DNA from: Shinisaurus crocodilurus
Lineage: Eukaryota; Chordata; Lepidosauria; Squamata; Shinisauridae
Direction of reading: 5' to 3'
Length of the DNA stretch: 64,000 nucleotides
Assembly: GCA_021292165.1 (NCBI GenBank)
Contig: CM037876.1
Coordinates: forward strand, 285,298,521 to 285,362,520
The notes beneath the pieces were generated by a model, which worked only from the letters and a program-made list of their open reading frames with translations, was not told the origin of the DNA and searched no databases. Both the position numbers and the translations under genes were made by a program. Positions 32,920 through 44,255 of this stretch are shown one piece after another; within the stretch, counting starts at the first letter, position 1; each line of letters starts with the position of its first letter.

Positions 32920-35900
32920 CCCCTCGCCGGATCGTCACCTTGAAGTGGTGAGTGGGCTTGCGTGTTCCGATGAATCCTGTGAGCAATGCCGTCGGGAGCT
33001 ATGTACTCCCAGTAGGGTCACCCATGGCGGTAAGGTCCGGGGAGAGGAACCAGACAAAGAACGATCCAAAACATAAAGTCCTCAACGGCAGAACAGGCGG
33101 AAGATAATTAAAACCTAAATTACAACGGCTGTGAAGGCGGATGAAGGCTGCAGCAGAGAATGGTTTTCCAATCGTCAGGGTAACCGTGCCATTGGATCTC
33201 TGCCGTACTCTGTCAAGTTTGTGTGGTGATTCGTTGTGCACCGATCTCCCCACATAAAACAGTTTCACGCACAGGCGTCTTCCAACCCAACCCATCCAAC
33301 CCAACCCAACCCAAACAAACAAACAAAAAAAGTCCCATGGCGACTGGCGAATGGCAACGGGGGCAGGACTGTGAATCTGGAAGCCCCTAGTCATGGACCA
33401 GCACATGGGCGGTGGATGCAGACTCAGTCGCCCTGTTCAAGGAACGAGGTAGTCGAGCAGCTCGGCAGCTGTATCCATGACTGAGCAGCCCTATTTAGGA
33501 TCCACTCTGCTCACCCCGTATGGGGAGGGGGCTAGAAAAGGTGCCCTAAACATAGTCTACCTCTTTCTCCCCTGACTGGATTACCGCGTCCAGTGGGGTC
33601 ACCATTTTAGCGGTCGAAAAAGACATTTGAATTTGGAACATGGAATATACGGACATTGCTGGATAACATAGATAGTGAACGCCCTGAGCGTAGGACTGCT
33701 ATTATTGCAAGGGAGCTGAGACGGTTTAAAATTGACATAGCAGCACTTCAAGAAACTCGAAGGGCAGGAGAGGGACAGCTGAAAGAAGAAAAAGGAGGTT
33801 ATACCTTCTTCTGGAAAGGACTACCTGAGCAGGACCGACGAATACATGGTGTAGGCTTTGCCATCAAAAATGAACTAGTGAACTCTTTGTCAGAAGTTCC
33901 TACTGGCATTAACGAACGCCTGATAACTCTTCGATTAAAGCTCGCCAATAACCAACAGGTAACTATTTTGAGCGCTTATGCACCAACATTAGATGCTGAT
34001 GATGACATCAAGGAAAGTTTTTACAGCCAGTTGGACACTCTCCTGTCAGAGATACCTAAGGAGGATAAAATTATCCTCCTGGGCGATTTTAACGCAAGAG
34101 TCGGGCGTGACTTTGATTTATGGCCAGAAACTATTGGAAAAGACGGAGTTGGTAATAGCAACCCGAACGGACTCTTACTTTTGTCTATATGTGCAGAGCA
34201 TAATCTCACTATCACAAACACGCTCTTTCGACAAAAGAATAAGTTTAAAACATCATGGCAGCACCCACGGTCAAAGCACTGGCATCTTCTGGATTATGTA
34301 ATTGTCCGTGTTAGAGATCGCCGCGATGTACTTCTTACCAGGGCCATGGTGAGTGCCGACGACTGCTGGACAGACCACCGACTAATCCGGTCCACAATGG
34401 TTATCAACATTGCTCCCCAACGTAGGCTTCAAGGAAGGAAACCAAGGCGTAAAATGAACATCCAAGTCCTTCAAGATCCTATTAAGCAAACTCGTCTTCA
34501 ATCACTTCTTAAGGAACATCTACCTACGGAACCTCCTGACAACATTGAGGGACCATTGGTCTAAGCTGAAAACCTCCATTACTGCAGCTTGTGAACAAAC
34601 TATTGGATATGAAACTAAGAAACATCAGGATTGGTTTGATGAAAATGACAATGAGATTAAATATATAATTGACCAAAAAAGGAAAGCCTTCCAAATATGG
34701 CAAAATGATATTAACTGCGCTGCCAAGAAAAAAACCTACGCTAGCGCAAAGGCTGAGGTCCAAAGAAGAACAAGAGAACTTAAGAACGCTTGGTGGAAAA
34801 AGAAAGCTGAAGAAATTCAACAACTTGCAGAATCTCATGATGCACGGGGCTTTTTTAAGGCCACAAGGGCCATTTATGGACCAAAAACCTATGGTACAAA
34901 CCCTTTACAATCAAAAGATGGCACCAAACTCTTAAAAGACAAAGAGTCTATTGCACTGCGTTGGAAAGAGCATTATTATGACCTTTTAAATCGTAAATCT
35001 AAGGTGGATAATGAGATTTTTTCGCAAATCCCGCAAAAACAAATTAAAGAGGAACTTGCAATACTCCCCACTTTGGATGAAGTAAAAAAAGCCATTAATC
35101 AAATGAAGAACAACAAAGCTAGTGGACCAGATGGGATTCCTGCTGAAATCTTTAAAGAAGGGGCCCCCGAACTTGTACAACATCTTCATAAACTCATCGA
35201 AAAAATCTGGATAAGAGAAGAGATCCCAGAAGACTTCAGGGATACCATAATTATCACCCTCTTTAAGAAGGGTGATAGAACAGACTGTGGAAACTATCGG
35301 GGTATTTCTCTCTTAGCAACCGCAGGTAAAATATTTGCTAGGATTCTCGCAAACCGTCTTCTATCTATTTCAGAAGAGATCCTCCCTGAAACTCAATATG
35401 GTTTCCGCCCCTCTAGAGGGACAGTAGACATGATTTTTACTGCACGTCAGCTCCAAGAAAAATGCCGGGAGCAAAATCAACCCCTTTATATGGCATTTAT
35501 TGATCTGGCTAAGGCCTTTGATACTGTAGACCGTACAGCTCTCTGGACTATCCTTATGAAAATTGGATGCCCCAATAAATTTGTGAATATCTTGCGACTT
35601 CTCCATGACACATGACGGCAACGGTTTTGGACAACAATGGCTCTCAAGGTGCTCCATTTAAAGTGGGATCAGGTGTTAAACAGGGATGTGTTATCGCCCC
35701 AACATTATTTGCCATTTTCATCGCCATGGTTTTACATCTTGTCAAGGGGAAACTTCCCACCGGTGTGGGAATTATATATCGAACAGATGGAAAGCTTTTT
35801 AATCTCAGCAGGCTGAAAGCAAAAAGTAAGGTAATTACAACCTCCGTTGTGGAACTTCAGTATGCTGATGATAATGTGGTCTCCGCACATTCAGAGGATG

Positions 35901-36893
35901 ATCTCCAAACTATCCTAAATGCTTTTGCAGAAGCATACGAAAAACTTGGTCTATCACTTAACATCAAAAAAACCAAAGTGCTTCATCAGCAAGTGCAAGC
36001 CAATCCTTTGGTGATGCCATCTATCCAGCTTGGCGGGACAATACTGGAAAATGTCGATCATTTTCTCTATCTTGGCAGCTATCTTTCTGTTACAGCTAAC
36101 ATTGACAGTGAAATCCAGCATCGTCTGAGCTCCGCAAGTGCCGCATTTTCTCGAATGAAACATAGAGTGTTCGAGGATCGGGATATTTGTAAGAAGACCA
36201 AAACACTGGTTTATGAAGCCATTGTATTACCAACTTTATTGTATGCCTGCGAAACATGGACTATCTATAAACGTCACTTCCACCTCCTTGAAAGGTTTCA
36301 TCAACGTTGCCTCCGGAAAATCCTGCAAATTACTTGGGAAGATAGGCGAACAAATGTCAGTGTACTGGAAGAAGCAAAGACTACTAGCATTGAAAAAATG
36401 ATCCTTCAACGCCAACTTCAGTGGACCGGTCATGTTGTTCGAATGCCTGACTGCCGTCTCCCAAAGCAGTTACTTTACTCCCAACTCAAGGATGGAAAGC
36501 GGAATATCGGTGGTCAATATAAGAGGTTTAAAGATGTTCATAAGGCTAATCTAAAAAAATGCAATATAAACATCGAAAACTGGGAAGCTCTGGCCCATGA
36601 ACGATCTAAATGGAGGTTGGCCTTTCACAAAGGTTCCATGGACTTTGAAGAAGCCCGAGTGCAAGGTGAAAGGGAGAAACGTGCTAAGCAAAAAGCACGT
36701 CAAATGAATCCTTTACAGGACCATCTTCTATCTGGTAACCTGTGTCCTCACTGTGGGAAGCTGTGTGGATCTAGAATTGGCCTCCACAGTCACTTACGGA
36801 CCCATCGCTAGAGTCTACACAATCTTCTTTAGAATTTCCTCCTTTTATCCCGGAAGACAATCTTACTCGGTCACGAGTGATCGCCTGATGATG
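32920..36893 (+). mobile_element. Nearly full-length RTE-like LINE (about 4 kb)
   Basis: Flanked by the same 10 bp, ATCCTGCACA, at 32910-32919 and 36894-36903. The parts are a 5' UTR of about 690 bp, one EN-RT coding frame, and a short 3' UTR ending in a TGATGATG-type tail with no poly(A). Removing it rejoins a CR1 fragment (GAGCAGTGAGGTGGCCAAGT follows at 36934). The single-ORF layout with an APE-type endonuclease first, and the trinucleotide-like tail, point to the RTE group. The C-terminal zinc finger is not typical of BovB, so the exact clade remains open. Confidence 0.85.
33611..36811 (+). pseudogene. LINE endonuclease-reverse transcriptase, two frameshifts
   Basis: Polyprotein of about 1060 residues. 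The APE-type endonuclease comes first (33626-34564): FGTWNIRTLLD, LQETR, SAYAP, LLGDFNARVG and the terminal SADDCWTDHRLI are all catalytic-core motifs. A one-base shift near 34550 leads into the linker and reverse transcriptase (34545-35615), with NNKASGPDGIPAEIFK, GNYRGISLL, YGFRPSRGTVD and the domain-A motif FIDLAKAFDTVDR. A second shift at about 35612 leads to the rest (35612-36811), with GVKQGCVIAPTLF and the catalytic QYADD. The C-terminus is LCPHCGKLCGSRIGLHSHLR plus a final TH: a C2H2-type finger. The frame opens after a TAG at 33608 and no ATG precedes the endonuclease. Apart from these lesions the frame is clean, so the insertion is fairly young. Confidence 0.92.
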
Positions 36894-36903
36894 ATCCTGC
36901 ACA

Positions 36904-36975
36904 ATGTGAGGTGGAATTTGGATTGAGCAGTGAGGTGGCCAAGTTTTCTGATGACACCAAATTATTTAGGATGGT
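36904..36975 (+). mobile_element. CR1 fragment flanking the LINE
   Basis: TTGAGCAGTGAGGTGGCCAA and GATGACACCAAATTATTTAG match the interior of the CR1 3' region, as also seen at 51839. It is the right half of the LINE's target. Confidence 0.7.
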
Positions 36976-37115
36976 TAAAATAGAAGTATGGTATACTTAC
37001 ATCCATGGCATCACACATGCCTCCCCAGTGGAAGTAGAGCTTACAGCCAGCACATGAACACCTAATGCCAATTTTGTAATCTGAATTTAATCAAGGCACA
37101 AGAGACGTGATCAGT
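36976..37115. other. No feature recognised
   Basis: Short spacer between the CR1 remnant and the L2 fragment. Confidence 0.5.
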
Positions 37116-37763
37116 AATTCAAACTTGGTCCAGGAGACCAAGTTTATTGAGTGCATGTACTGGAGGTTGGGTCCCAAGGGCAGTCTGGGGATTCTGCTCG
37201 TGTACCATCCACCCTGCTGCACGACAGACTCCCTGAAGTGCTAGAGGTGGTCTCTGATGTGCGTGTGCAGTCCCCCAGGCTAATGGTGCTCTGGGATTTT
37301 GCATTTGGGGGCTGCCCTCATAGGGGCACCTTGGGACTTCATGGAGACCATGGCTTCCTGGGAGCTGCACGCACCCTATATTAACTGGACCTACCCATGT
37401 AGCTGGTCAGGCACTAGACTTGGTTTTCGTTTCTGGAGAGGGGGGGAATGATCTGGAAATCAGGGGTATATCCACCACCCCCTTGTCATGGTCAGATCAC
37501 TATCTGGTAGGGTTGGATTTCTCGGTGCCACAACCCCTCTGCAGGGGTGAAGGACCTATTAGGATGGTCCACCCCAGGCGTCTTATGGATCCGGATGGAT
37601 TCCTGAACGCGCTTGCGGAACTGGAGCACGCAAACGGTGGCTCGGTCGAGATCCTGGTGGATGACTGGAATGCTGCAATCACCAGGGCATTAGTCCAAGT
37701 GGCCCCGAAGCGCCCTCTTCACCTGAACAGAGCTCGCACGGCACCTTGGTTTACTCCATCTCT

Positions 37764-38540
37764 TTTTTTTTTTTGTCCAATTTTTTTATTTCTATATAAA
37801 ACAAACACATAATATCAAACATATAACAATTAACAAAACAAAATAGACCTCCGATTTTTCTTCTACAGCAAATACAGGTAACAATAATTTTTCTTACTCG
37901 ATAATCCAAATGAGAAATCTCTTTCTTCCCATTGTCCCAGATTCACTTATTATTCCATAAATCCACAAACAAACAAATCATTATTTTCCAGTCTCTGCAA
38001 AAAGTCAATTAGAGGTTTCCACTCAATAATAAATGCAGATGTTGTCCTTTCTCTAATTAGTGATGTAAGTTTGGCCATCTCTGCCAGCTCCAGCATCTTG
38101 ACCAACCATTCTTCTATCGTAGGCACTGCTGGACCTTTCCACTTCTGTGCATATAGTAGTCTCGCTGCCGTTGTCATGTATAAAAATAAAGTTCCATATC
38201 TTCCTTCTAGCTGACTGTCCATTATTCCCAATAGAAAAGCCTCTGGTTTCAATTGAAAAGTAATCCTTAAAATCTTTTGCATTAATAAATGAATTTCAAC
38301 CCAAAAACTTTTAGCTTTCTTACATGTCCACCACATATGATAAAAGGTTCCTTCCTGTTGTTCACATTTCCAACATATATCTGATGCACCGCTATACATT
38401 CTAGCCAATTTCTCCGGCGACAAGTACCAACGATACATCATCTTATAAAAATTCTCTTTAAGACTAGAGCATAAAGTAAATTTCAAACCTTTTAACCACA
38501 TATTTTCCCATTGTGTCATTAGTATATTATAACCAAAATT
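37764..38540 (-). mobile_element. L1 LINE 3' end, minus strand, inserted in L2
   Basis: Flanked by a perfect 18-bp target duplication, TTGGTTTACTCCATCTCT, at 37746-37763 and 38541-38558. The poly(T) at 37764-37774 is the poly(A) tail of a minus-strand insertion. The perfect TSD and an unbroken frame inside argue for a recent event. Confidence 0.95.
37950..38519 (-). pseudogene. L1 ORF2 C-terminal fragment
   Basis: An open frame of 189 residues, from near MTQWENMWLKGLKFTLCSSL to FVCGFME. It contains the L1 ORF2 C-terminal cysteine region (DICWKCEQQEGTFYHMWWTC: two cysteines, then histidine and cysteine) and the ARLLYAQKWK segment. It lacks endonuclease and polymerase, being a normal 5'-truncated L1 insertion. 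There is no promoter of its own and host function is unlikely. A related segment lies at 52043-52472. Confidence 0.88.
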
Positions 38541-40611
38541 TTGGTTTACTCCATCTCTGTGAGCTCTGAAGCGGGAGGTGAGACGGCTAGAGCGCTGGTG
38601 GCGTAAATCCCGCTCTGAAGACGATCAAACACAGGTTAGAGCTGCATCCTCAGCCTACCAGGTGGCGGTGAAGGCAGCAAAAAAGAATTTCTATGCTGCC
38701 TTCATCGCGTCTGCAGAGTGCTGCCCCAGGAAGCTGTTCCAAGTGGTTCGGAGCCTGGTCGGTCCAGTTGCTCCGGATCCGATGGAACAATCTAAAGCCT
38801 CCTATGAGGCTTTAGCAAAGCACTTCGCAGATAAAATTGATCGGATTAGGAGTGGGATTTTGTGCTTCATGGATACAGGAAGTGAGCGGGAGGAGGCCAA
38901 TGGTAGACCGGTCTTGTGGGATCGGTTCCAGCCTCTTCCTTCTGATGAAGTGGACAAGGTGCTCTCATCTGTGAAGAAGCCAACCACCTGCTTGCTTGAT
39001 CCTTGCCCATCCTGGCTCATTATGAGCTGCAGGGAGAGACTGGGTGAAGGGAACAGGGCGGTGGTGAATGCCTCCCTCGATGAGGGAGTGATCCCATCAG
39101 CCCTTAAGGAGGCCACAGTAAGACCACTTTTAAAGAAGCTCTCCTTGGATCCCCAAGATCTGAACAACTTCTGCCCAGTCTCCAGTTTGCCATTTCTGGG
39201 CAAGGTGATTGAGCGAGTGGTGGGGGCTCAGTTGAAGGCACACTTGGATGAAGCCGATTATTTAGATCCATGTCAGTCAGGCTTCAGACCTGGACATGAG
39301 ATGGAAATGGCCTTGGTCGCCTTGGTGGATGATATGAGGAGGGCCTTGGATAGGGGCGAATGCTCCTTCCTAGTCCTCCTCGATCTCTCAGCGGCTTTTG
39401 ATACTGGAGGGGTTGGGTATCGGAGGCACTGTATTGCAGTGGTTCCGGTCCTTCCTCTCTGGAAGGTACCAGAGGGTAGTTCTTGGGGAGGAGGTTTCAG
39501 TCTTTCGGACCCTCGGCTGCTCACTTGTGGGGTGCCGCAGGGTTCCATCCTCTCCCCGATGCTATTCAACATCTACCTAAAGCCGCTGGGGGCTATCATC
39601 AGGAGGTTTCGGGTGCGGTGTCATCAGTATGCGGATGACACACAGCTCTACCTCTCCTTCAAGTCCTCACCAAGGTTGGCCGTTGAGACCCTGTCCAAGT
39701 GCCTGGAGGCAGTGGGTGGCTGGATGGGAAGGAACATGTTGAAACTGAACCCCAACAAGACCGAGGTACTTCTGGTGGGAGACAAGGGGAGGTTAGGGGA
39801 TGTTGACCTGGTGCTGAATGGGGTACATCTTCCCCTAAAGACCAGGTCCGCAGCTTGGGGGTCATTCTAGACTCCCAGCTGTCCATGGAGGCTCAGGTGT
39901 CAGCTGTGAGCCGGGCAGTGCTGTATCAACTCCATCTGATACGGTAGTTGCGCCCCTACCTTCCTAATCATCTGCTCCCATCAGTGGTTCATGCCTTGGT
40001 CTCCTCTCGCCTAGACTACTGTAATGCGCTTTACGTGGGGTTACCCTGGAAGACGGTTTGGAAGCTTCAGCTGGTACAGAACGCGGCAGCTCGCCTGGTT
40101 AAGGGCAGCCGCCAGAGTGATCACATCACGCCAGTGCTTAAGGAGTTGCACTGGCTACCAGTTGCTTGCCGAGCCAAATTCAAGGTGTTGGTTTTGACCT
40201 TTAAAACCCTACACGGCTCTGGCCCAGTTAATCTCAAGGAGCGCCTCCAGCAACATCAAGTAGGCTGCTCAACAAGATCTGCCACGGACGGCCTTCTCCT
40301 TATCCCATCAGCCAGAGCAGCCAGGCTGGTGGGAACTAGGAAGAGGGCCTTCTCTGTGGTGGCCCCCAAGTTATGGAACTCCCTCCCTAGTGACCTTCGC
40401 CATGCCCCCTCCGTGATGAGCTTCGCCACGCATTAAAAACGTGGTATTTCAGGTGGGAATATGGGATGGGTTAGGATTTTAAAAGAATTTTTTATTACTG
40501 TTTTAATTGTCATGTTTTATTGCATTGTTTTAATTGTACATCGCCCAGGGTGGCCGGGGGACCGGCCAGATGGGCGATTAACAAATGAAATAAATAGATA
40601 AATAAATAAAT

Positions 40612-41498
40612 GCATTCCCCATGTGACTATTAAAAAAATGTTTTTGTGTGGCAGTGGCCATACGAGGTCCATGATGTATGTAAGCTGCTTACCCTATGGC
40701 TGAGACTGATCACATGTGAAACTCCACAATAGCATCAACAGTTACCAGGAATATGTCACACTGCCACTGTGAAACTCTTAATACAGTGAAAACAGTTCAC
40801 AGCATATGCCATTTACTACTGTTTAAACCCTCAGTTGAATCTCTTGCCATGTTGCACCATTTTTGGCAGCCTCCACATGTGCGGGTGGGCAGAATGTTTG
40901 ACTTAGTTCTTGGTTACTCACCCTTTAAATGTTTCCCTGTATTCACATATCATCAAATTGGCCTCATGTGCCATTCTGTTGGGCCAACCTGGGGCCAAAG
41001 TAGGCAGATATTATAATTTGTGACTGATCTCAGTTCTGAAAGTGGAAATACCTTCCAGTGTCTTATCTTTGTTCCAGTGAAGAATGCAGTTCAGCTGGGA
41101 TTCTGTTCAATGGTACATACAACCTGTAATTTTCCTAGCAACTTCATTGCTCGGGGACAGAAACTACGTAAAACCCTGTTTCAGGAAAAGGAAAGTTTTT
41201 GAACTGGAAAATATCCACGGGAACACATGACTATTCAATACTTTGATTATTAGGAATGCTTTCCATAGCATCACCTTAACAAACAATCCAGGTCATGAAC
41301 TCCAGTATCTGAAATTAATGTGTTTGTCATCTGGCATAACTTCCTCTGTTAAAACTGACTGTGAGTGCAAGTGTATGTTGACATATAACAATATTATTAT
41401 AAGTGAATTGCAAAGTCTTAATGTAACCTCAGCCTCATAAATTCGTTTGAGGTGAAAAAACAAACTGAACCAGGAACATAGCAGAGCAAAAACAGCTA
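40612..41498. other. No gene recognised
   Basis: Anonymous A/T-rich sequence. Confidence 0.5.
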
Positions 41499-41750
41499 CA
41501 GTAATACCTTGGATTGCAAGTAACTTGGTTTGAGAGCATTTTGCAAGACAAGCAAATTTTTAAATATTTATTTAATTTTTTAAAACTTGATATACAAGTG
41601 ACGTCTTGCAATACAAGTACTGTAGTACGGCTTAAATTAAAAATCTCTGTACAATATTTTTTGGGGGGGGGGTTCGTTTTGATATAAGAGTGTTTTGGAT
41701 TACAAGCACGTTTCCGGAACGAATTATGCTCTCAATCCAAGGCATGACTG
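41499..41750. mobile_element. Tigger/pogo-like MITE (252 bp)
   Basis: CAGTAATACC and GGCATGACTG ends with TA on both sides (41497-41498, 41751-41752). Same length as the 7429-7680 copy and nearly the same sequence, which suggests recent amplification of one master copy. Confidence 0.93.
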
Positions 41751-41878
41751 TACTTTGTTATAGTGAGAGTCCTAATTGTGTTTATTTATTGCTGTGTATT
41801 CCTGGTGTCACCAACTGGTGTTCTGGGGGGAACCATCTGGCCTTCAAGGTGATTTTGGTAAGCCCCTGAAAGCCTTGT

Positions 41879-42125
41879 CAGGGCCGGAGTCAAGGGTCGG
41901 CATGGTTGGGCACCTGCCAAGGAGCCAAGGACCTTACTCTGATCTAAACAACAGTGGTGGTGTGAAAGGAACAGTAGATGCCACTACCTGCATACTCATT
42001 GGCTCTCTGCCTGGCTCTCTGCTCCTAAATGTAGCAATTAGGAGGAGCAACAGCAGCAGGCAGCAATGCTCCTGGGAAGGTAGACTCACTGAGGGAGAGG
42101 GGCCCATTGAGGGTGTCTTGCCCAA
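41879..42125. mobile_element. hAT-like non-autonomous element, copy 2
   Basis: Begins CAGGGCCGGAGTCAAGGGTC and shares its first 45 bp and scattered later text (GTAGATGCCACTRCCT-type, ATTGAGGGTG) with 30308-30620. The right end is not well defined. Confidence 0.5.
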
Positions 42126-42574
42126 GGCAGCTCACATCTATTTCCATTAATTTATTAGAATCCATCAACATTTTTACAAGAATCCACAACATTGCTTTAT
42201 TTCACTTCAGTCTGTTAACATTAGGCCCTACACCTGATGAGAAGGGTGACGTGTTTGGGTATATAACACTCTTTGAATCAAAAGCACAGGATCTACACCC
42301 ATGCAGTGATAACATAAAAACATCTGTATAACACTCCCATGACAGGGTGATGCTCTGTTCCCAATGCAACTGCATTATCTTGTACACATGGGCTGCAGGT
42401 AATGTTTTGTCTCTTGCAAGTTAGCGTGAGGACTAGGCTGCAAATGGCACTCCACTCTACAGCATTTATTCTCCAAAGGACTGGATTCTTTGAAATTATT
42501 GAATAACCCTGAAGCATCAGCTATAACTTGGTATTGCTGATTTGCCAAATATAATGAGGGACACTATTTCATAG
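42126..42574. other. No gene recognised
   Basis: Nothing identifiable. Confidence 0.5.
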
Positions 42575-42670
42575 ATTTCATAGATCATAGAGTTGGAAGG
42601 AGCCTACAAGGCTATTGAGTCTATCCCCCTGCTCAATGCAGGAAACTAGAGGAGGGGTCCTGATAGCTAG
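42575..42670 (-). repeat. SINE body and tail matching the 5S-headed element
   Basis: In reverse orientation it reads CCCCTCCTCTAGTTTCCTGC, TGAGCAGGGGG and TAGGCTCCTTCCAACTCTAT, matching 27430-27505, but no 5S head is present. Confidence 0.75.
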
Positions 42671-43121
42671 GAAGCAATTTTATTTTCCATGAAGTCTTTG
42701 TTACCTTTAGCAAACACCCAGCTGCCTAAAGGTGTATTCCTGTATATTCAGTTATCAGAATTGTTTTAATGCTTCGTCTAAAAGAGGTCAATTTTAGTCA
42801 CAGATGTGGAGGTATTTATTTCAATTCAGATTACAGATCAACTTGACTTTCAATGTGTGCCTGTCCCCCATGACATGATGCAAAATTTTGTTTCAACTGT
42901 GTGTTGAAATATTCACTCCATCAGATTGAGAATTTGAGAGAAGAATCTTGTTCCATAAAGAGGACTTATGTGACTCTTTACTGTCTGTTTCTCAGTCCCT
43001 GCACTTGTTCCTTCACAAGTGCTGTCTTGTGCCAAGATAGCATGTTTCAAACTGGGAAGGAACACAAGCGGGAGGATGCTATTGCACTTACTATGTCCTA
43101 TCTGAACTGACAATTCCACAG
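42671..43121. other. No gene recognised
   Basis: Nothing identifiable. Confidence 0.5.
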
Positions 43122-43612
43122 AGATTTTTGAGAGGGTGGCTGGCACTTCCCCAATTCCGCAGGCGTTTTGTTCCTTGTTTTTTGGCTTTTTTTAAAAAAA
43201 AATGAAGACAGCAGAACAGCAAAAGCCAGCTTTTCCCATGGTCTCTCTGGTGCCTTTGCAAAGCAGTGTTGCCATTATAAAGGTGGAGAGCTTTTCACAG
43301 TTTCTTAAACTTATAATCACACCCTACAAAAAGTTTGAAAAGCAAGACAAAAGATTCTTAAACAGCAGATGATCAATGAAAACAGAAAATGCCTATGGAA
43401 TCCATTGACAATGCAAAGCTCAGGTGGCTTCAACCCATGAGGAGGCCTGGCCCACCATTGTAATAAGAGCCATCATGGCAACTTTTAATACCGATTTCAT
43501 GTTGAGTTATTAGATGCACTGACTCCTGAAATGGGATAATGCCTTTTTCAACTATTTGTGTGTGTTTGTTTTTTTGTTTAAAGAAAGCAATAAACTCTAG
43601 GTTTAGAAAAGA
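43122..43612 (-). repeat. Duplicate of the FBLN5 3' UTR segment
   Basis: This 490-bp stretch is colinear and mostly identical by eye with 55784-56296. Shared text includes GAGTGGCTGGCACTTCC-type, AGCAAAAGCCAGCTTTTCCC, GGAGAGCTTTTCACAGTTTC and ACCCATGAGGAGGCCTGGCC. On the minus strand the match begins at the equivalent of the last codons and stop of FBLN5 (TTTTCTAAACC against CCCTTCTAAGCC) and continues downstream. Immediately beyond, at 43613-43627, is a T tract instead of coding sequence. There is no exon body here, so this is either a partial duplication of the gene end or a repeat that also supplies the FBLN5 3' UTR. Confidence 0.85.
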
Positions 43613-43627
43613 TTTTTTTTTTTTTTT

Positions 43628-43980
43628 GTCATGGCCGCACTACTGACGTTTGGCAGCAGTTTCAGCTGTTGCCATGTGTGTGCAGTCTCTGGGGTTTAGA
43701 GGGGGGAACTGGCCCCCAAACCCTCAGAAGTTTCCCACCCCTGACCTAGAGCCTCTGGATCAGTGAATTCTGCCTGAGATGGAGAGGCTGAGTCATAATA
43801 CCCCCAGAGCCAATGTCTGTATTTGAGGAAAGCTGAATTAGGGAACTCCCTGCTACAAGGAAATCACTGTGACAAAGAATTTAGCAATTTTCATAGAGAG
43901 ATTAGGTATCCATATACAATTATATCAGTAATTGACAGCTGATGATGCCGAACACTGACTTCATCTGCTGCCATTTTGTG
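43628..43980. other. No gene recognised
   Basis: Nothing identifiable next to the T tract. Confidence 0.45.
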
Positions 43981-43984
43981 ACTG

Positions 43985-44050
43985 GTGGGCCTCAGTCATT
44001 TTCAGCTCTCTCAGGGGAGTTCTGAGGGTAGGAAAGGTTGAGAACCCCTG
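43985..44050. mobile_element. hAT terminal fragment
   Basis: Ends AAAGGTTGAGAACCCCTG at 44050, the typical inverted end of CAGGGGTTCTCAACC-type hAT elements. The other terminus was not found. Confidence 0.5.
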
Positions 44051-44084
44051 CTTCAGAGAGTTCAAAATGCTTCAGGTACATTAT

Positions 44085-44255
44085 CTCAATTATCCTCTCA
44101 ACCACTCTGTAAGGCAGGGCAGTTTTATCTCCATTATTATCTCTATATTGCACAATCCTTGCCTAAGACCACAGTTACCTAGTGAGTTAATGGCGGAGGT
44201 GAAATTTGAATGGGGGACTTCCTGATCCACCACTCAGTCACTACACTAGCTACAG
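44085..44255 (-). repeat. MIR-like ancient tRNA/CORE SINE
   Basis: ACTCTGTAAGGCAGGGCAGT, TTATCTCCATTATTATCT and CAGTTACCTAGTGAGTTAAT with GGTGAAATTTGAA resemble the CORE region of the amniote MIR family, strongly diverged. The strand is uncertain. Confidence 0.5.

Larger units (their letters stand above)
37190..40436 (+). pseudogene. L2 ORF2 pseudogene (endonuclease-reverse transcriptase)
   Basis: The endonuclease C-terminal part reads in pieces; the usual LGDFN motif has decayed to LWDFAFG, while SWSDHYLVGLDFSV is well kept. After the L1 insertion the reverse transcriptase frame runs from 38578 to 39870, with FCPVSSLPFLGKVIERVV, SGFRPGHEMEMALVALVDD, LLDLSAAFD, CGVPQGSILSPMLFNIYLK and the catalytic HQYADDTQLYLSF. 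The sequence between AAFD and CGVPQG is locally out of frame. A frameshift near 39870 is followed by the C-terminal domain (39948-40436), including SSRLDYCNALYVGLP and LWNSLPSDLR. Defective and not translatable as one protein. Confidence 0.9.
37116..40611 (+). mobile_element. L2-clade LINE, 5'-truncated, split by an L1 insertion
   Basis: Two pieces, 37116-37763 and 38541-40611, form one L2 copy. It runs from within the endonuclease domain to the 3' end. The 3' UTR contains ATCGCCCAGGGTGGCCGGGG and CCAGATGGGCGATTAACAAA and ends in TAAA repeats. The same 3' end, much shorter, recurs at 45047-45114. An L1 fragment occupies 37764-38540. Confidence 0.9.

Noticed and set aside
43122..43612. Processed FBLN5 retrocopy
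   Set aside because: A retrocopy would have its A tail after the 3' UTR. Here the A tract (T on the plus strand) adjoins the coding side, and no upstream coding sequence is present.
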